The position numbers were made by a program, and so were the translations under genes. From assembly GCA_037974335.1 (NCBI GenBank), contig CM075760.1:6321432-6385431 (forward strand): a stretch of 64,000 nt of DNA, in the 5' to 3' direction. Below the pieces are notes generated by a model. The model did not search any database, was not told where the DNA came from, and was given only the letters and a program-made list of their open reading frames with translations. Shown here piece by piece: positions 46,926 to 58,519 of this stretch (position 1 is its first letter; each line of letters opens with the position of its first letter). Source of the DNA: Prionace glauca (lineage: Eukaryota > Chordata > Chondrichthyes > Carcharhiniformes > Carcharhinidae).

Positions 46926-47205
46926 CTGCACTGACCACAATTCCACACAGCCTCGATCCCCGAAGTCCCACATATTTTTCTCTAACATACATATCCCAGG
47001 GCTCCAATGGGGAATTTAGCATGGCCAAGATTCCTTACCTGCACATCTTTGGAGTATGGGTGGAAGCCGGAGTATCCGGAGGGAATCCACACAGATGCTG
47101 GGAGAAAGCGCAAATTCCACACAGACAGCGATCCAAGTCGGGAATTGAACTCAGGTCCCTGGAGACATGAGGTAGCAGTGCTAATCATTGTGCCTCCATG
47201 CTGCT
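46926..47205 (-). mobile_element. tRNA SINE, antisense
   Basis: 'GCTCCAATGGGGAATTTAGCATGGCCAAGATTCC', 'TGCACATCTTTGGAGTATGGGTGG' and antisense head 'GGGAATTGAACTCAGGTCCCTGG'. It sits between the direct repeat and the L2 3' end. Confidence 0.75.
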
Positions 47206-47639
47206 GACTTAAGAAAAGCTGGTTCTCTGCTGCCATCAGACATTTGAATGGATCTGCATCTCATTAAGTTGATCTTTTCTACATCTTAGCTACAACCGCA
47301 ACATTGCATTCTATCCTCTCTCCTCTATGTACAGTGTGCTTTGTACAGCGCTCAGGAAACAAGATTTTCACTCCGATCAAAGCATTTCAGTTTTTCACAT
47401 CTCAAGTTGGAACATCAGCATGATGTCTCTGGCCTTACCAGTGACGTTGTGCAGGTTAATGATGTACATGGGACGGGGTGGTTGAGAATGAATTTACAAA
47501 GCTCACTGGACATTGGGGAGCTGCGAGATACTGGACTTACTCAAAGTGAATCCTTTCAAGAGAAACACCACATGTTCTTGTAATAAGAGAAATCCCAATA
47601 GGCAATATGTGAGAATGGAGCTGATTTCAAAGTAAAAAG

Positions 47640-47740
47640 AAACTTCACTGGTGATGAAGGAATCTCAGAGATTGAACCAGGGTCCCTGACACTGTGGGGC
47701 AGCAGTACTAACAACTGTGCCATTGTTCCATCTAACAAGG
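47640..47740 (-). mobile_element. SINE head fragment, antisense
   Basis: 'GAGATTGAACCAGGGTCCCTGACACTGTGGGGCAGCAGTACTAACAACTGTGCC' is an antisense tRNA-like head. Confidence 0.6.
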
Positions 47741-47789
47741 TGTCCTGGAGACATCCGAGATCAAGGACAAGACACAAACATCATCAAAT

Positions 47790-49320
47790 CCATGGCAGGG
47801 AAATAATTGAAAAACAATCTGAGGGAAAGAATTAACATCCGCTTCGAGAGTTGAGGATTTATGAAAAATAGTCAGCATGGCTTTGTCAGGGCGAAATCAT
47901 GTCTAACAATTTGCTGGAATATATTGAGGAGGTGACTGAATGAGTAGATGAGGGAAGCCTAGCCGATGTAGTATACATGGACTTCAGAAATGTTTTTGAT
48001 AAATTCCGTGTGAGAGACTGAACAAGAAAATGATAGCTGAAGGGATCCAGGACAATTTGCAAATTATATTCAAAATTAGCTGAGAGGCAGGAGGCAGAGG
48101 GGAATGGTGAAGTTTGCTTTTGTGACTGAAGGCTGTTTCCAGTTTCGTTCCACAGGAATCAATGCTGGGTACTTTGTTGTTTGTAGTGCACATTGACATT
48201 CTAGACAGGAATGTGTGAGATATGATCAGTAAGTTCGCCAATGATACAAAAAATGGTGATGTGGTAAATATTGAGGAGGAAAGCCTTAGATTACAGGAAT
48301 CATAGAATCCTACAGTGCAGAGGGAGGTCATTCGGCACGTCGAGTCGGCACCGACCACAATCCCATCCAGCTCCTATCCCTGTAGCCCCATTCATTTACA
48401 ATAACGAGTCACCTTGACACTAAGGGCGATTTAACCCGGCAAATCTACCGAAACCACATGCCTTTGGAATGTGGGAGGAAACTGAAGCATCCGGAGGAAG
48501 CTCATGCAAACACAGGGAAAATGTGCAAACTCGACACAGACAGTGACCCAAACAAGAAAACTAACATGCGTCTTTGTTGATGTGAGCAGATGTACCGAGG
48601 AAACGCATAGACAAATAGAATTTAAACCTGAAAAGTGTGAAATGATGCATTTTGGGAGAACTAAAAGGGAAAAGAAATGCACAATGAACAGTAGAGTGTG
48701 AGGAATTCAAAGGCACAGACTGAATGTGGGGTGCATATATGAGGATCATTGAAGACAGCAAGATAGGTACATTAGGAGGTTAAGGCAACATTTAGGACAT
48801 TTGCATTTTGCAGACACAACATAGAATATAAGAGTTCAGAGGTTGTGATGGAAGTGTGTAACATGCTGTTTAGTCCAGAGCAGGAATACTGTGTGCAACT
48901 CTGGTCATCACACTACAGGAAGGATGCAATTGCACTGGAGACAGTGGAGAGGAGATTCACCAGGATGGTGCCTGGCCTGGAGAGTTTCAGATGTGAGGAG
49001 AGGTTGGTTTGTCTGAGTTGGCTACCTTAGAGCAGAGACGGCTGTAAGGGGAGTGAGTGTGGGGGTGGTGGTGGGGAGCGCTTTCAGATGGGGGGAGGGG
49101 ACCTGAGCGATATGTACAAAATTATGCGGCACATAGATAGGAAGAAACTTTTTTTTCCCCTTTAGTAGATGTGTCAATAACTAGAGGAGCGCGGATTTAA
49201 GGAAAAGGGTAGATTTTTCTGTGAATTTGAGGAAAATTATTTCCATCCACGGGGTGCTGGGATCTGCCGCTCAGGGCCTGAAAGGATGGTAGAAGCGGGG
49301 ACAACCACAAGAGGCATTTA
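47790..49320 (+). mobile_element. Old CR1-like LINE interrupted by a SINE
   Basis: RT sequence from 'AGTCAGCATGGCTTTGTCAGGGCGAAATCATGTCTAAC' and 'GTATACATGGACTTCAG' (VYMDFR) to 48295, then an antisense SINE (48297-48540), then 'AATTTAAACCTGAAAAGTGTGAAATGATGCATTTTGGGAG' (FKPEKCEMMHFG) and the C-terminal tail to about 49300. It has many disruptions. Confidence 0.78.
48297..48545 (-). mobile_element. tRNA SINE, antisense, nested in a LINE
   Basis: It begins AATCATAGAATCCTACAGTGCAGAGGGAGGTCATTCGGC and ends near CACAGACAGTGACCCAAAC. The B-box end is truncated. Confidence 0.78.
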
Positions 49321-49769
49321 GATCAGCAATTCAAACACCAGAGCATACAAGGCTGTGGATTGAGTGCTGGAAAATGCGATTCGATTGGATAGCTGTTTGA
49401 TGACCAGTTCAGACATAATGGGTTGAAGGGCCACATTTTGTGCCACCAAAACTCGATGGCTGTCACACCACCCTCAGCAGTGACCCCATCACTTAAAGCT
49501 TTCACTGCGTTGGTTGGGATACCAACCATGTTCTGAACCGATGTGGTTGCAAATATGCAATTGCAGCCAGCAGTGAGCGGCCTGGTCTGAGAGAGACATC
49601 TGTCAGCCCTCTGCTGCTGCAGCTCGCTTCAACGCAATAGCTACCCCCAGATAGTCTGGAGCTGCAGCTCTTTGTGAGGAGCTCCCGAACGAACATAGCA
49701 CCTACTCAGCCTCCCAACACTTGGACCAATCACCCCCTCCTTCCACCACAACAATTTCATGTGGAGTCA

Positions 49770-50215
49770 CAGCAAGGCCCCCTCCCTACCCCACTCTGCA
49801 TGCAGAGAGGCAGCGAGGCCTCCCTCCCCATCACACTGTGCATGCAAAGAGGCAGTGAGCTCCCCTCCCAACTTCACTGTGCTTGCAGAGAAACAGAGAT
49901 CCCCCCCTCCTTACGCCACTGTGTATGCAGAGGAGCATCGAGACGCCCTCCCTAAGCCACTGTGCATGCAGAGGGGCAGCTTAGCCTCCTCTCTACCCCA
50001 CAGTGCATGCAGAGGGGCAGCTTAGCCTCCTCTCTACCCCACAGTGCATGCAGACGGGCAGCTTAGCCTCGTCTCTACCCCAGTGTGCATGCAGAGAGGC
50101 AGAGAATCCCTCCTCTCTACCCCACTGATTGCGTGCAGAGTGGCTATAAGGCCCTCTCCCCCCACCAATAGCGTGCAGCGTGGCAGCAGGGACCCTTTCC
50201 CAACCAGCAACTACA
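49770..50215. repeat. Minisatellite, about 40-bp unit
   Basis: Units of the type CCCACTGTGCATGCAGAGGGGCAG + CTTAGCCTCCTCTCTA, about 10 copies, with two adjacent units at 49960-50060 nearly identical. It lies just upstream of the long LINE's 5' UTR. Confidence 0.88.
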
Positions 50216-50662
50216 TGACAGTGGAACGGGAGAAGCTTCCTAAAACTGGTGAGGGCAGTCTTTCATTTTTTTTAAGCAGGTGGTGTGAATATTGTCATGG
50301 ATTCTTGTTGTTTCTGGCGAGCAAAGTCGAGAGGCAGCGATTTTTGGACATCAGAGGAGGCAGCAAACGGGTACATTTTTCTGTTCATTCTGTCTAACTT
50401 TTATTTTTAGTTTTTAAAGTTGCGAGTTTTTGGCGGTTTTTTAAAAATTAGTTAAAAACCGGAAGTCGTCACTAGGACGCTTGCCGGTAGTTGTAGTTTT
50501 TTTTTCCGGGCCCCTAACCCTATAAATTAGTGCAGAGAGGATACCCGATTCTCTACACTGGTAGAGAATCCCACCCTCCCACCTCCTCTAACCTAAATTA
50601 TAAGTGTGGGTAAGTTTTCTTTTTAATATTTTTTATTTTTTCTGCTGGTAATTGTTTCAGGG

Positions 50663-51586
50663 ATGGCAGTTCAGGCAGTGTGCTGCAACTCCTGTGGGAT
50701 GTATGTGGTGAGGGACTCCAGTAGTGTTTCAGGGGATTTTACTTGTAGGAAGTGCGTTAGAATGCAGCTTCTGGAGGAGCGTGTAAAGGAGTTGGAAGTG
50801 GAAGTAGAGGAGCTCCGCAAAATTCGGGATGCAGAGGTGGACATTGATAGGAGTTATAGGGAGTTAGTCACTCCTAGAAACCAGTCTTGGGTCACTGCCA
50901 CGAGGAGAGGAAAAAAGAATGTGGTGGGACAATCCCCTGGGGCTGTTCCCCTCCAAAATAGGTTTTCGGTCCTGGAGGCTACAGTTGAGGAGGAATCAAC
51001 TGGGGATAGCCAAAGGGAGCAGGTCTCTGGGGATGAGCCTACTGTAAAAGCTCAGGTGGTTAGGGGTAGCAAAAGATTAGGATTTGTCATTGGGGACTCC
51101 ACCGTTAAAGGGACGGATAGGAGAGTCGGTAATAATGATAGGAACTCAGGGCTGGTGTGTTGCCTACCAGGGGCTGGGGTCCAGGATGTATCAGAGAGGA
51201 TATTCAAGATTCTCAGGGGAGAGGGAGATCAACCCCAAGTTATAATTCATGTGGGGACGCATGATATAGGAAGGCTAAGGGAAGGGGACAATAAGCAGAG
51301 ATTCATGGAGTTGGGGTGGAAGCTAAAGGCCAAGTCAGACAGAGTGGTTATCTCTGGACTCTTGCCTGTGCCACGGGATAGTTTAGAGAGGAATAGAGAG
51401 AGGGAAAGCTTGAACTCGTGGCTGAGGGGTTGGTGCAGGAGGGAGGGGTTCAGGTACTTGAGCAATTGGGGTTCGTTCTGGGGAAGGTGGGACCTCTATA
51501 AGAGGAATGGGATTCACCTGAACCAAAGGGGAACAAATATCCTGGGAGGTAAATTTGTTAAGGTTATGCGGAGTGGTTTAAACTGA
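50663..51586 (+). CDS. CR1-like LINE ORF1 (zinc motif, coiled coil, SGNH esterase)
   Basis: An intact 307-residue ORF. Near the N-terminus, CNSC (8-11) and CRKC (28-31) form a CxxC..CxxC zinc-binding pair. A short heptad coiled coil follows (LLEERVKELEVEVEELRKI, about 36-54). The second half is an SGNH/GDSL esterase-like domain: GDST at 144-147, HVGTHD at 196-201 (family usually GTND) and DLYKRNGIHLN with D277 and H285. CR1 ORF1 proteins are known to carry such esterase domains. It would act in the RNP. It is separated from ORF2 by about 155 bp. Confidence 0.85.
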   Translation: MAVQAVCCNSCGMYVVRDSSSVSGDFTCRKCVRMQLLEERVKELEVEVEELRKIRDAEVDIDRSYRELVTPRNQSWVTATRRGKKNVVGQSPGAVPLQNRFSVLEATVEEESTGDSQREQVSGDEPTVKAQVVRGSKRLGFVIGDSTVKGTDRRVGNNDRNSGLVCCLPGAGVQDVSERIFKILRGEGDQPQVIIHVGTHDIGRLREGDNKQRFMELGWKLKAKSDRVVISGLLPVPRDSLERNRERESLNSWLRGWCRREGFRYLSNWGSFWGRWDLYKRNGIHLNQRGTNILGGKFVKVMRSGLN

Positions 51587-51741
51587 TTCAGAGGGGGGGT
51601 GGGATCCTGAGTAGAGGGGGTGAAAGTGAGGGGGGCGTAGATGGGGACTGCAATGCACGGCATTGCGGGGGAGGGGCGGAACAGGGTTTGGAATGTGGTT
51701 TGAAATGAGTATACTTTAATGCGAGGAGTATTCGCAATAAG

Positions 51742-52221
51742 GTGGATGAACTTGCAGCGTGGACCAGTACCTGGGACTTCGATGTTGTGGCCATTTCAGA
51801 GACTTGGATAGAGCAGGGTCAGGAATGGATGTTGCAGGTCCCGGGGTACAAATGCTTTAATCGGAGTAGACAAGGAGGTAGAAGGGGGGGTGGGGTAGCA
51901 TTATTGGTCAAGGACTGTATCTCAGTGTCTGAGAGGAACTTTGATGAGGACTTGTCTGTTGAGGTAGTATGGGCGGAGATTAGAAATAGGAGAGGAGAAG
52001 TCACCCTGTTGGGAGTCTTTTATAGACCTCCAAAAAGTTCTAGAGAGGTTGAGGAAAGGATTGCGGAGATGATCCTTGTTAGGAGTAGAAGTAATAGGGT
52101 AATTGTTATGGGGGACTTTAACTTTACTCATGTTGATTGGAATTGCTATAGCTCTGGCTCGTTAGATGGGTCAGTTTTTGTTCAAAGTGTGCAGGAAGGT
52201 TTTTTGACTCAGTATGCAGAT
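51742..52221 (+). CDS. CR1-like LINE ORF2, endonuclease part
   Basis: The AP-endonuclease domain reads VDELAAWTSTWDFDVVAISE, ETWI, GGVALLVKD, FYRPP and VIVMGDFNFTHVDW (the GDFN motif). It begins before the first ATG in frame (NARSIRNK is readable just upstream of 51742 after a TGA). The frame is cut at QYADR by an inverted LINE insertion at about 52222. Confidence 0.85.
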
Positions 52222-52724
52222 AGAACATAGAACATAGAACATAGAACATTACAGCACAAACAGGCCCTTCGGCCCTCGAGCTGCGCCGATCACATCAACC
52301 CCACCAATCTATAGACCTATCTATAACCCCCAATCCCATTAAACCCCATATACTCATCCAGAAGTCTTTTAAAAGACCCCAGCGAGTTCGCCTCCACCAC
52401 CGACGACGGCAGCCGATTCCATTCACTCACCACCCTCTGAGTGAAAAACTTACCCCTAACATCACTCTGTATTTCCCTCCCCGCACCTTAAATCTGTGTC
52501 CTCTCGTAGCGACCATTTCAACCCGGGGAAATAGCCTCTGAGAGTCCACCCTATCTATTCCTCTCAACATTTTATAAACTTCTATCAGGTCGCCTCTCAA
52601 CCTTCGCCTCTCCAGGGAAAAGAGTCCCAGCTCCCTCAACCTATCTTCATAAGGCATGCCTCCCAGTCCAGGCAACATCCTTGTAAATCTCCTCTGCACC
52701 CTTTCAATAGCTTCAATAGGCCGA
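52222..52724 (-). mobile_element. Inverted CR1-like LINE tail nested in LINE ORF2
   Basis: Antisense tail (GAACATA)n at 52224-52246, 3' UTR (CAGGCCCTTCGGCCCTCGAG), and ORF2 tail [20 protein letters not shown], truncated near GAAGCTATTG. The host ORF2 resumes at GGCCGACTAGAGG; the flanks share ATAG, a possible short target-site duplication. Confidence 0.9.
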
Positions 52725-54806
52725 CTAGAGGTGAGGCTATATTGGATTTGGTGCTCGGTAATGAGCCAGACCAGGTGCTAGACTTGGAAGTTGGTGTGCA
52801 TTTTGGGGAGAGTGACCACAATTCGATTACGTTCACCTTAGTGATGGAAAGGGATAGGCATGAACCTCGGGTCAGTAGTTTCAGCTGGGGCAAGGGTAAT
52901 TATGAGGCTATTAGGAGAGAATTAGGAAGCATTGGTTGGAATGGGAGATTACAGGGACTGGGAACATCCGAGATGTGGAGATTTTTCAAGGAGCAGCTAT
53001 TGCGGGTCTGTGATAAGTATATCCCTGTCAGGCAAGGAGGATTTGGTAGGCCCAGGGAACCGTGGTGCACCAAAAAAGTTGATTCGTTGGTTAGGAAGAA
53101 AAAGGAGGCTTATGTTCGGATGAGGCTTGAGGGCTCAGGTAGTGCATTAGAAAGTTTTAGATTGGCTAGGAGGGAGTTGAAGAGGGAGTTAAGAAGGGCT
53201 AAAAGAGGGCATGAGATGACTTTGGCTGATAGGATTAAGGAGAACCCTAAGGCGTTTTACAGGTATGTCAAGAACAGAAGGTTGGTTAGGACAAGATTAG
53301 GGCAAGTTACAGACAGTAGAGGGAAGTTGTGTGTGGAACCGGAGGAGATTGGAGAGGCGTTGAACGAATATTTCTCTTCGGTGTTCACGCAAGGGGACAT
53401 GAATGTAGCTGAGGAGGACACTGGGGTGCAGGGGTGTAAAATAGATAGTATTGCAGTTGATACGGGGGATGTGCTGGATATTTTAGAGGGTTTGAAAATA
53501 GTTAAGTCCCCTGGTCCGGATGGGATTTACCCTAGGATTCTTTGGGAGGCAAGAGGGGTGATTGCGGAGCCTCTGGCTCTGATCTTCAGGTCGTCGTTAG
53601 TCTCTGATATAGTACCAGAAGATTGGAGGACAGCAAATGTTGTCCCATTGTTTAAGAAGGGGAGAAGGGACTTCCCTGGGAATTATAGACCGGTGAGTCT
53701 TACTTACTTCTGTGGTGGGTAAGGTTTTGGAAAGGATTATTAGAGACAGGCTTTATAGTTATTTGGAAAGTAATGAGTTGCTTAGAGACAGTCAGCATGG
53801 TTTTGTAGCGGGTAGGTCGTGCCTTACTAACCTTATCGAGTTCTTTGAGAAAGTGACCAAAGAGGTGGATAGGGGTAAGGCAGTTGATGTGGTGTATATG
53901 GATTTTAGCAAGGCGTTTGATAAGGCTCACCATGGTAGGCTTCTGCAGAAAATGCAGAAATATGGGATTGGGGGTGATCTAGGTAATTGGATCAGCCATT
54001 GGCTAGCTGATAGGAGACAGAGAGTGGTGGTTGATGGTAAATATTCGTCATGGAGTTCGGTTACAAGTGGTGTGCCTCAGGGATCTGTTTTGGGGCCACT
54101 GCTGTTTGTAATTTTTATTAATGATCTGGATGAGGGTATAGTTGGGTGGATTAGTAAATTTGCTGATGACACCAAAGTCGGAAGTGTGGTAGATTGTGAG
54201 GAAGGGTGTCATAGTTTGCAGGATGACTTAGAAAGGTTGCAGAGCTGGGCTGAGAGGTGGCGGATGGAGTTTAATGTGGAGAAGTGTGAGGTAATTCATT
54301 TCGGTAGGAATAACAGATGTGTTGAGCATAGGGCTAACGGGAGGACTTTGAATAGTGTGGAGGAGCAGAGGGATCTAGGTGTATGTGTACATAGATCCCT
54401 GAAAGTTGGGAATCAAGTAGATAAGGTTGTTAAGAAGGCATACGGTGTCTTGGCGTTTAATGGTAGGGGGATTGAATTTAGGAGTCGCAGCGTCATGATG
54501 CAACTGTACACAACTCTGGTGCGGCCACACTTGGAGTTTTGTTTGCAGTTCTGGTCCCCACATTACAGGAAGGATGTAGAGGCTTTGGAGAGGGTGCAGA
54601 GGAGCTTTACCAGGATGTTGCCTGGTATGGAGGGGAGATCCTATGAGGAGAGACTGAGAGATTTGGGGTTGTTTTCGCTGGAAAGAAGGCGGCTAAGAGG
54701 GGATCTCATTGAAACATATAAGATGATTAGAGGTTTAGACAGGGTAGATAGTGATAGCCTTTTTCCTAGGATGGAGAAAGCTAGCACGATGGGGGCACGA
54801 CTTTAA
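52725..54806 (+). CDS. CR1-like LINE ORF2, linker and reverse transcriptase (broken)
   Basis: After the insert it continues PTRGEAILDLVLGNEPDQVL, SDHNSI (end of endonuclease), a basic linker, KSPGPDGIYPR, NVVPLFKKG and NYRPVSLT. A TTAC duplication near 53704 shifts the frame; the next frame (from 53712) reads VGKVLERIIRDRLYSYLE, VYMDFSKAFDKAHHGR, SGVPQGSVLGPLLF and the catalytic FADD (KFADDTK). A base gained near 54788 breaks it again before the last 50 residues (ending 54969). Not functional as it stands. Confidence 0.85.
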
Positions 54807-55064
54807 ATTAAGGGGGGGTAGTTATAGGACAGATGTCAGGGGTAGGTTCTTTACCCAGAGGGTGGTGAGGGACTGGAATGCCCTGCCAGCTGCAGTTGTA
54901 AATGCACCTAGTTTGGGGGCGTTTAAGAGATCTGTGGATAGGCTTATGGATGAAAAGGGATTGGTTTAGGCTAGTGGGTCATTGTATTGTAACTGGTCGG
55001 CGCAACATCGTGGGCCGAAGGGCCTGTTCTGCGCTGTAATGTTCTATGTTCTATGTTCTCTTGG

Positions 55065-55660
55065 CAAGTATGTGGGATTGACATTACAATCTGATCTTGA
55101 ATGTTTTGAATAGCAGCAGGCTTGCCTGTAATATGTTCATGCACACAATACAAGACAACCTCAGTTTTGCAGAAGTCCAAATCATCAATAACCTGCCCTG
55201 GACTCTGGGTGAATTAAAAAAAAATACCAACTCAACTTATGAATTAACCTATTCAGGCCTTCGGCCATTTTCTGTTCTCCATTACTACTTCTACAGCATC
55301 ATTTTCCAGCGGCCTAGTGTATGCTCTTGTCTCCCATTCACCCTTTATTTATCGAAAGAAACTCTTCAAAACTTAGTTCATATGATTGGCTAGCACACCA
55401 TCATAATTTGTCTTCTCTCTCATTTCTTTTTTTAAAGGCTTCCCACTCGTCTTTACTAAATGGTATGCTGTTTTTGTTTGCATTTTATTATATCTCTGAC
55501 TTTCCTCACCAGCCACGGTTGCCTCATTCTTCCCATTTAATGCTTCTTCTTCGCATAAAATTTTGCTGTACCTCCTGAATTAAATCCAAACCACTCCTGG
55601 CATTGCTGTTCCACCATCTGATCTGCTAGCCTCCTCTCCCAATCAATTCCAGACAGCTCA
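55065..55660. other. Spacer, no clear feature
   Basis: Thymine/cytosine-rich sequence with phrases such as 'CTTCCCACTCGTCTTTACTAAATGG' that may be an antisense LINE linker region, but too diverged to assign. Confidence 0.35.
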
Positions 55661-56640
55661 AAGAACAAAACAGAGGACAGAGAACAGTACAGCACAGGAA
55701 CGGGCCCTTCAGATTGGTCGGAACATGATGCCTACATAAACTAAAACCATATTAACTGACAGAACCCCTAGCCGTCCAATCACATCCTATTCATGTATTT
55801 GCCTAAATATCCCTAAGATGGCGCCTTCATACCTGCTCCTGCCCGGGCAGTGCGTTCCAGATGATCATTACCCACTTTTAAAATAAACTTGCCTCACACA
55901 TCCCTTCTAATCTTTTCCCCACACACCTTAAATCTACATCACTCGAACATGGCATTCCTACTAAACACCCTGTCGATGTCGCTCATGATCTTGTAAACCA
56001 CGATCAGATAACCCCTCAACAAATCGAGTCCATCCAACATCTCCTCATAGCTAATATTCCCCAGACCAGACAACATTCTGGAAAAACGTCTGATTGTGTG
56101 GAACCCGAATTGCACACAAATAAGGCCTAACTAAGTTTCTGTCCATCTGCATTGTATGACCTGCCAATTTTTATACCCAATGCCCCAACCAGTTAAGACA
56201 AGCATGCTGTCTGCCTTCTTGATTAGGTTATTCACTTGCGTTTCCACTTTCAATGATTAGCGGACATGTACACCCAGATCTCCTTGCCTGTCAATGTCCT
56301 ACGTGTTCTACCATTGGTTGTATCATTCCTATATGCATTGAACCTTCCAAAATACATTATCTCACATTTGCCCGGATTAAACTCCACCTACCGTTTCTCC
56401 ACCCACACTTCCAACCATTTATACCTTACTGTATCCTGTGAATCTTCTTCACGATCCACAACTCCAGAATTTTTTATGGACTTTTTGCAAAGAGACAAAT
56501 CAGATCAGCTACATTTTCCTCCAACTCATGTACATATAGTACGAGGATCAAAAGTTCCAGGATGGATCCCTGTGAAAGACCACTAGTCATAGCCTTCCAT
56601 TCAGAAAAAAATATCCCTCCGCTGCTACCGTCTGCCTTCT
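55660..56640 (-). mobile_element. Old LINE, antisense
   Basis: An antisense 3' end (CAGTACAGCACAGGAACGGGCCCTTCAG) is followed by antisense ORF2 remains: 'CTCACATTTGCCCGGATTAAACTCCACCTACC' (FNPGKCE-type region, near 56360) and 'AGGATGGATCCCTGTGAAAGACCACTAGTCA' near the PQGS-L region. Highly decayed. Confidence 0.78.
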
Positions 56641-56649
56641 GTGTCCAAG

Positions 56650-57190
56650 CAGAAAAGGAGGGTTTAGATCAGGTGAGGTATTTACCAGATCAGCTGATGA
56701 CAGCGGGCAGAGGGCTCAAGGATGATGCTAAATGGGTGAAAGTTAATATATGGACAGCAGAGTTTGGGACGCGTCTTTACTCTGCAGCTTTGTAACTCGG
56801 AGGTTAGCCAGCAGAGATCTGGAATAGATGAGTCAGGATATGGGACAGCTGGAGTGAGGCTAAAGATGATTCTGGTGGTGAAAATAGTTAGGATTCATGA
56901 TATAGTGAATAGCACAGGAACAGGCCCTTGGCCCTCAAAGTCAACACCAATCATGATTTATCATGTTTACCAGGTTGATTCTGGGGATGGCGGGACTGAT
57001 GTAAGAGGAGAGATTGACTAGGTAAGGATTATTTTCGCTTGAGTCCAGACGCATGGGAGGGGGATCTCATGGAAACTTTTAAAATTCTAACAGAACTAAA
57101 CCGAGTAGATGTCGAGAGGTAATTCCCGATGATGGGGAGAGTCCAGGACTAGGGTCAGAGTCTGAGGATTCAGCGTCGAACATTACGTGA
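56650..57190 (+). mobile_element. LINE fragments, sense
   Basis: 56940-57190 carries a decayed ORF2 tail ('GACTAGGTAAGGATTATTTTCGCTTGAGTCCAGACGCATGGGAGG', 'CCAGGACTAGGGTCAGAGTCTGAGGATTCAG') of the family seen at 59590-60850. The first part (56650-56940) is less clear. Confidence 0.6.
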
Positions 57191-57204
57191 AAAAGAAAAG
57201 CTAT

Positions 57205-57520
57205 TGCCCTCTCACTGACTGTATCTCTCTATTCTACAACATCCTCTGGCAACACGTTCCAGGCACCTGACAGACTCTGCATGAAAAACTTTCCCCACAC
57301 TTCTCGCTTAAACTTTCTCCCTCTCACCTTGAACCTATGCCACCTCGTAATTGACACTCCCATCCTGGGAAAAAAAGCCCCTGATGATCCATCCTGTCCT
57401 TTCCTCTCATAATCCTGTAGACATTTATCTGGTCTCCCCTCAGCCATTGTCTTTCAGTGAAAACAATTCTAGTTTATTCAGCCTCTCCTCATAAACAATT
57501 TCCTCGAGACCACACAACAT
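57205..57520 (-). mobile_element. LINE ORF2 tail, antisense
   Basis: Antisense C-terminal tail: 'CATGAAAAACTTTCCCCACACTTCTCG', 'TAGTTTATTCAGCCTCTCCTCATAAAC'. It forms an inverted pair with the sense fragment to its left. Confidence 0.75.
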
Positions 57521-57539
57521 ATTTTAAATTCATTCGTTT

Positions 57540-58262
57540 GGACATGGGCGGTGCTGGGTAACCAGCATTTTAGATTGCTTATTCGCTGTTGCCATTGAGG
57601 ACGTGTTTGTGAGCAAGCTCTTTTCAATCACTGCAGTCCATATGCTGTGGGTTGATCCAAGATGTCCTTTAGGAGGGATTTTCAATATTTTAGCACAGCG
57701 ACTGCGAAGGAACCGATGACATATTTCCAAGTTTTGAGTGTCTTGGAAGGGAGATTGCAAGTGCTGGTGTCCCCATGTATCTGCTGCCCTTGTCCTTCTA
57801 GGTGGACGTAGTCTTAGAACATAGAACATAGACTTGGGTTTGTAAAGTGTTGTCTAAGGATCACGGGTAAATTGCCACAGTGCAGCTAGTAGATAGCGCA
57901 CACTGCTGCGACTGAGCATCGGCCATTGAGGGAGTGAATGTTTGCAATGTTGTGCCAGTCAAGCAGGCTGCTTTTTCCTGGATAGTGTCAAACTCCTTGG
58001 GAGCTGCACCCATCCTGGCAAGTGCAGAATATTCCATCACACTCCTGAGTTGCGCCTTATAGATGGGACTAGGCTTTGTGCAGTGAGGAGGTGATACATT
58101 CGCCACAGTATCCCTCGCCCCTGACCTGCTTTCGTCGCCACTGTGTTTGTCTGGTGAGACCAGATGAGTTTTTGGTAAATGGTAGCATCCTGCTGAACTC
58201 TCTTTGCACTGCCTCCAAAGATTCCTCGCCCTAAAGCTAGTGTGATGAACAATATTGAGCAC
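57540..58262 (-). mobile_element. Non-LTR element of another clade, antisense 3' end
   Basis: On the - strand the sequence reads a decayed RT tail, '..SPIYKAQLRSVMEYSALARM', GAAP, from 58262 to about 57880, then a 3' region to about 57540. The S-IYKAQ-RSVMEYS motif is a different LINE type from the CR1-like copies. The 3' region matches 17225-17490. Confidence 0.65.
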
Positions 58263-58519
58263 AATACCCGAAATAATGTCTAACCAATGTTTTATATGGC
58301 TGCATGGGAAAAGGGGTGAGTGATCAGCTTAAGATCAAAGGGTTAATGGAGAGTGTAATCAGTGCGGACTAGCTTCAGGTTCAGGATTGGAGTCAATGGA
58401 CAGGGAGCACAGATTAAGAGTGGAACTGAAGCCAATGGACTCCATAGTTCCAGAATCAAATAAGGAGAGTAAAGCAATGAGAAATAGATGGCAAGTAGAA
58501 TAAGTGGAAACAGACTTAC

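Larger units (their letters stand above)
44880..47375 (+). mobile_element. L2-like LINE with nested insertions
   Basis: Pieces in order: RT region at about 44940-45345 (FIDYSSMFNNIIPTK; PQGCVLS; DCMAKFHYNS..RFADDITVVGQ), an inverted LINE insert (45350-46025), the C-terminal region at 46040-46560 (VNKAKEIVIDFRK; SVQDRKKLQSLVNEV; SRCLRKAASLIKDPTDQGQTL), then a direct repeat and SINE, and a 3' end at 47212-47375 (GAAACAAGATTTTCACTC). It has several frameshifts. The FIDYSSxFN and KELVIDFR-type motifs point to L2 rather than CR1. Confidence 0.7.
50280..55062 (+). mobile_element. Nearly full-length CR1-like LINE
   Basis: Order: 5' UTR (about 50280-50662), ORF1 (50663-51586), ORF2 with endonuclease and RT (51742-54969, broken), 3' UTR, and a (TTCTATG)n tail ending near 55059. 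The 5' end is estimated from the change from minisatellite. ORF2 has a 503-bp inverted insert, a 4-bp duplication (TTAC) near 53704 and a one-base gain near 54788. It lies in the GPCR intron, antisense to it. Confidence 0.88.
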
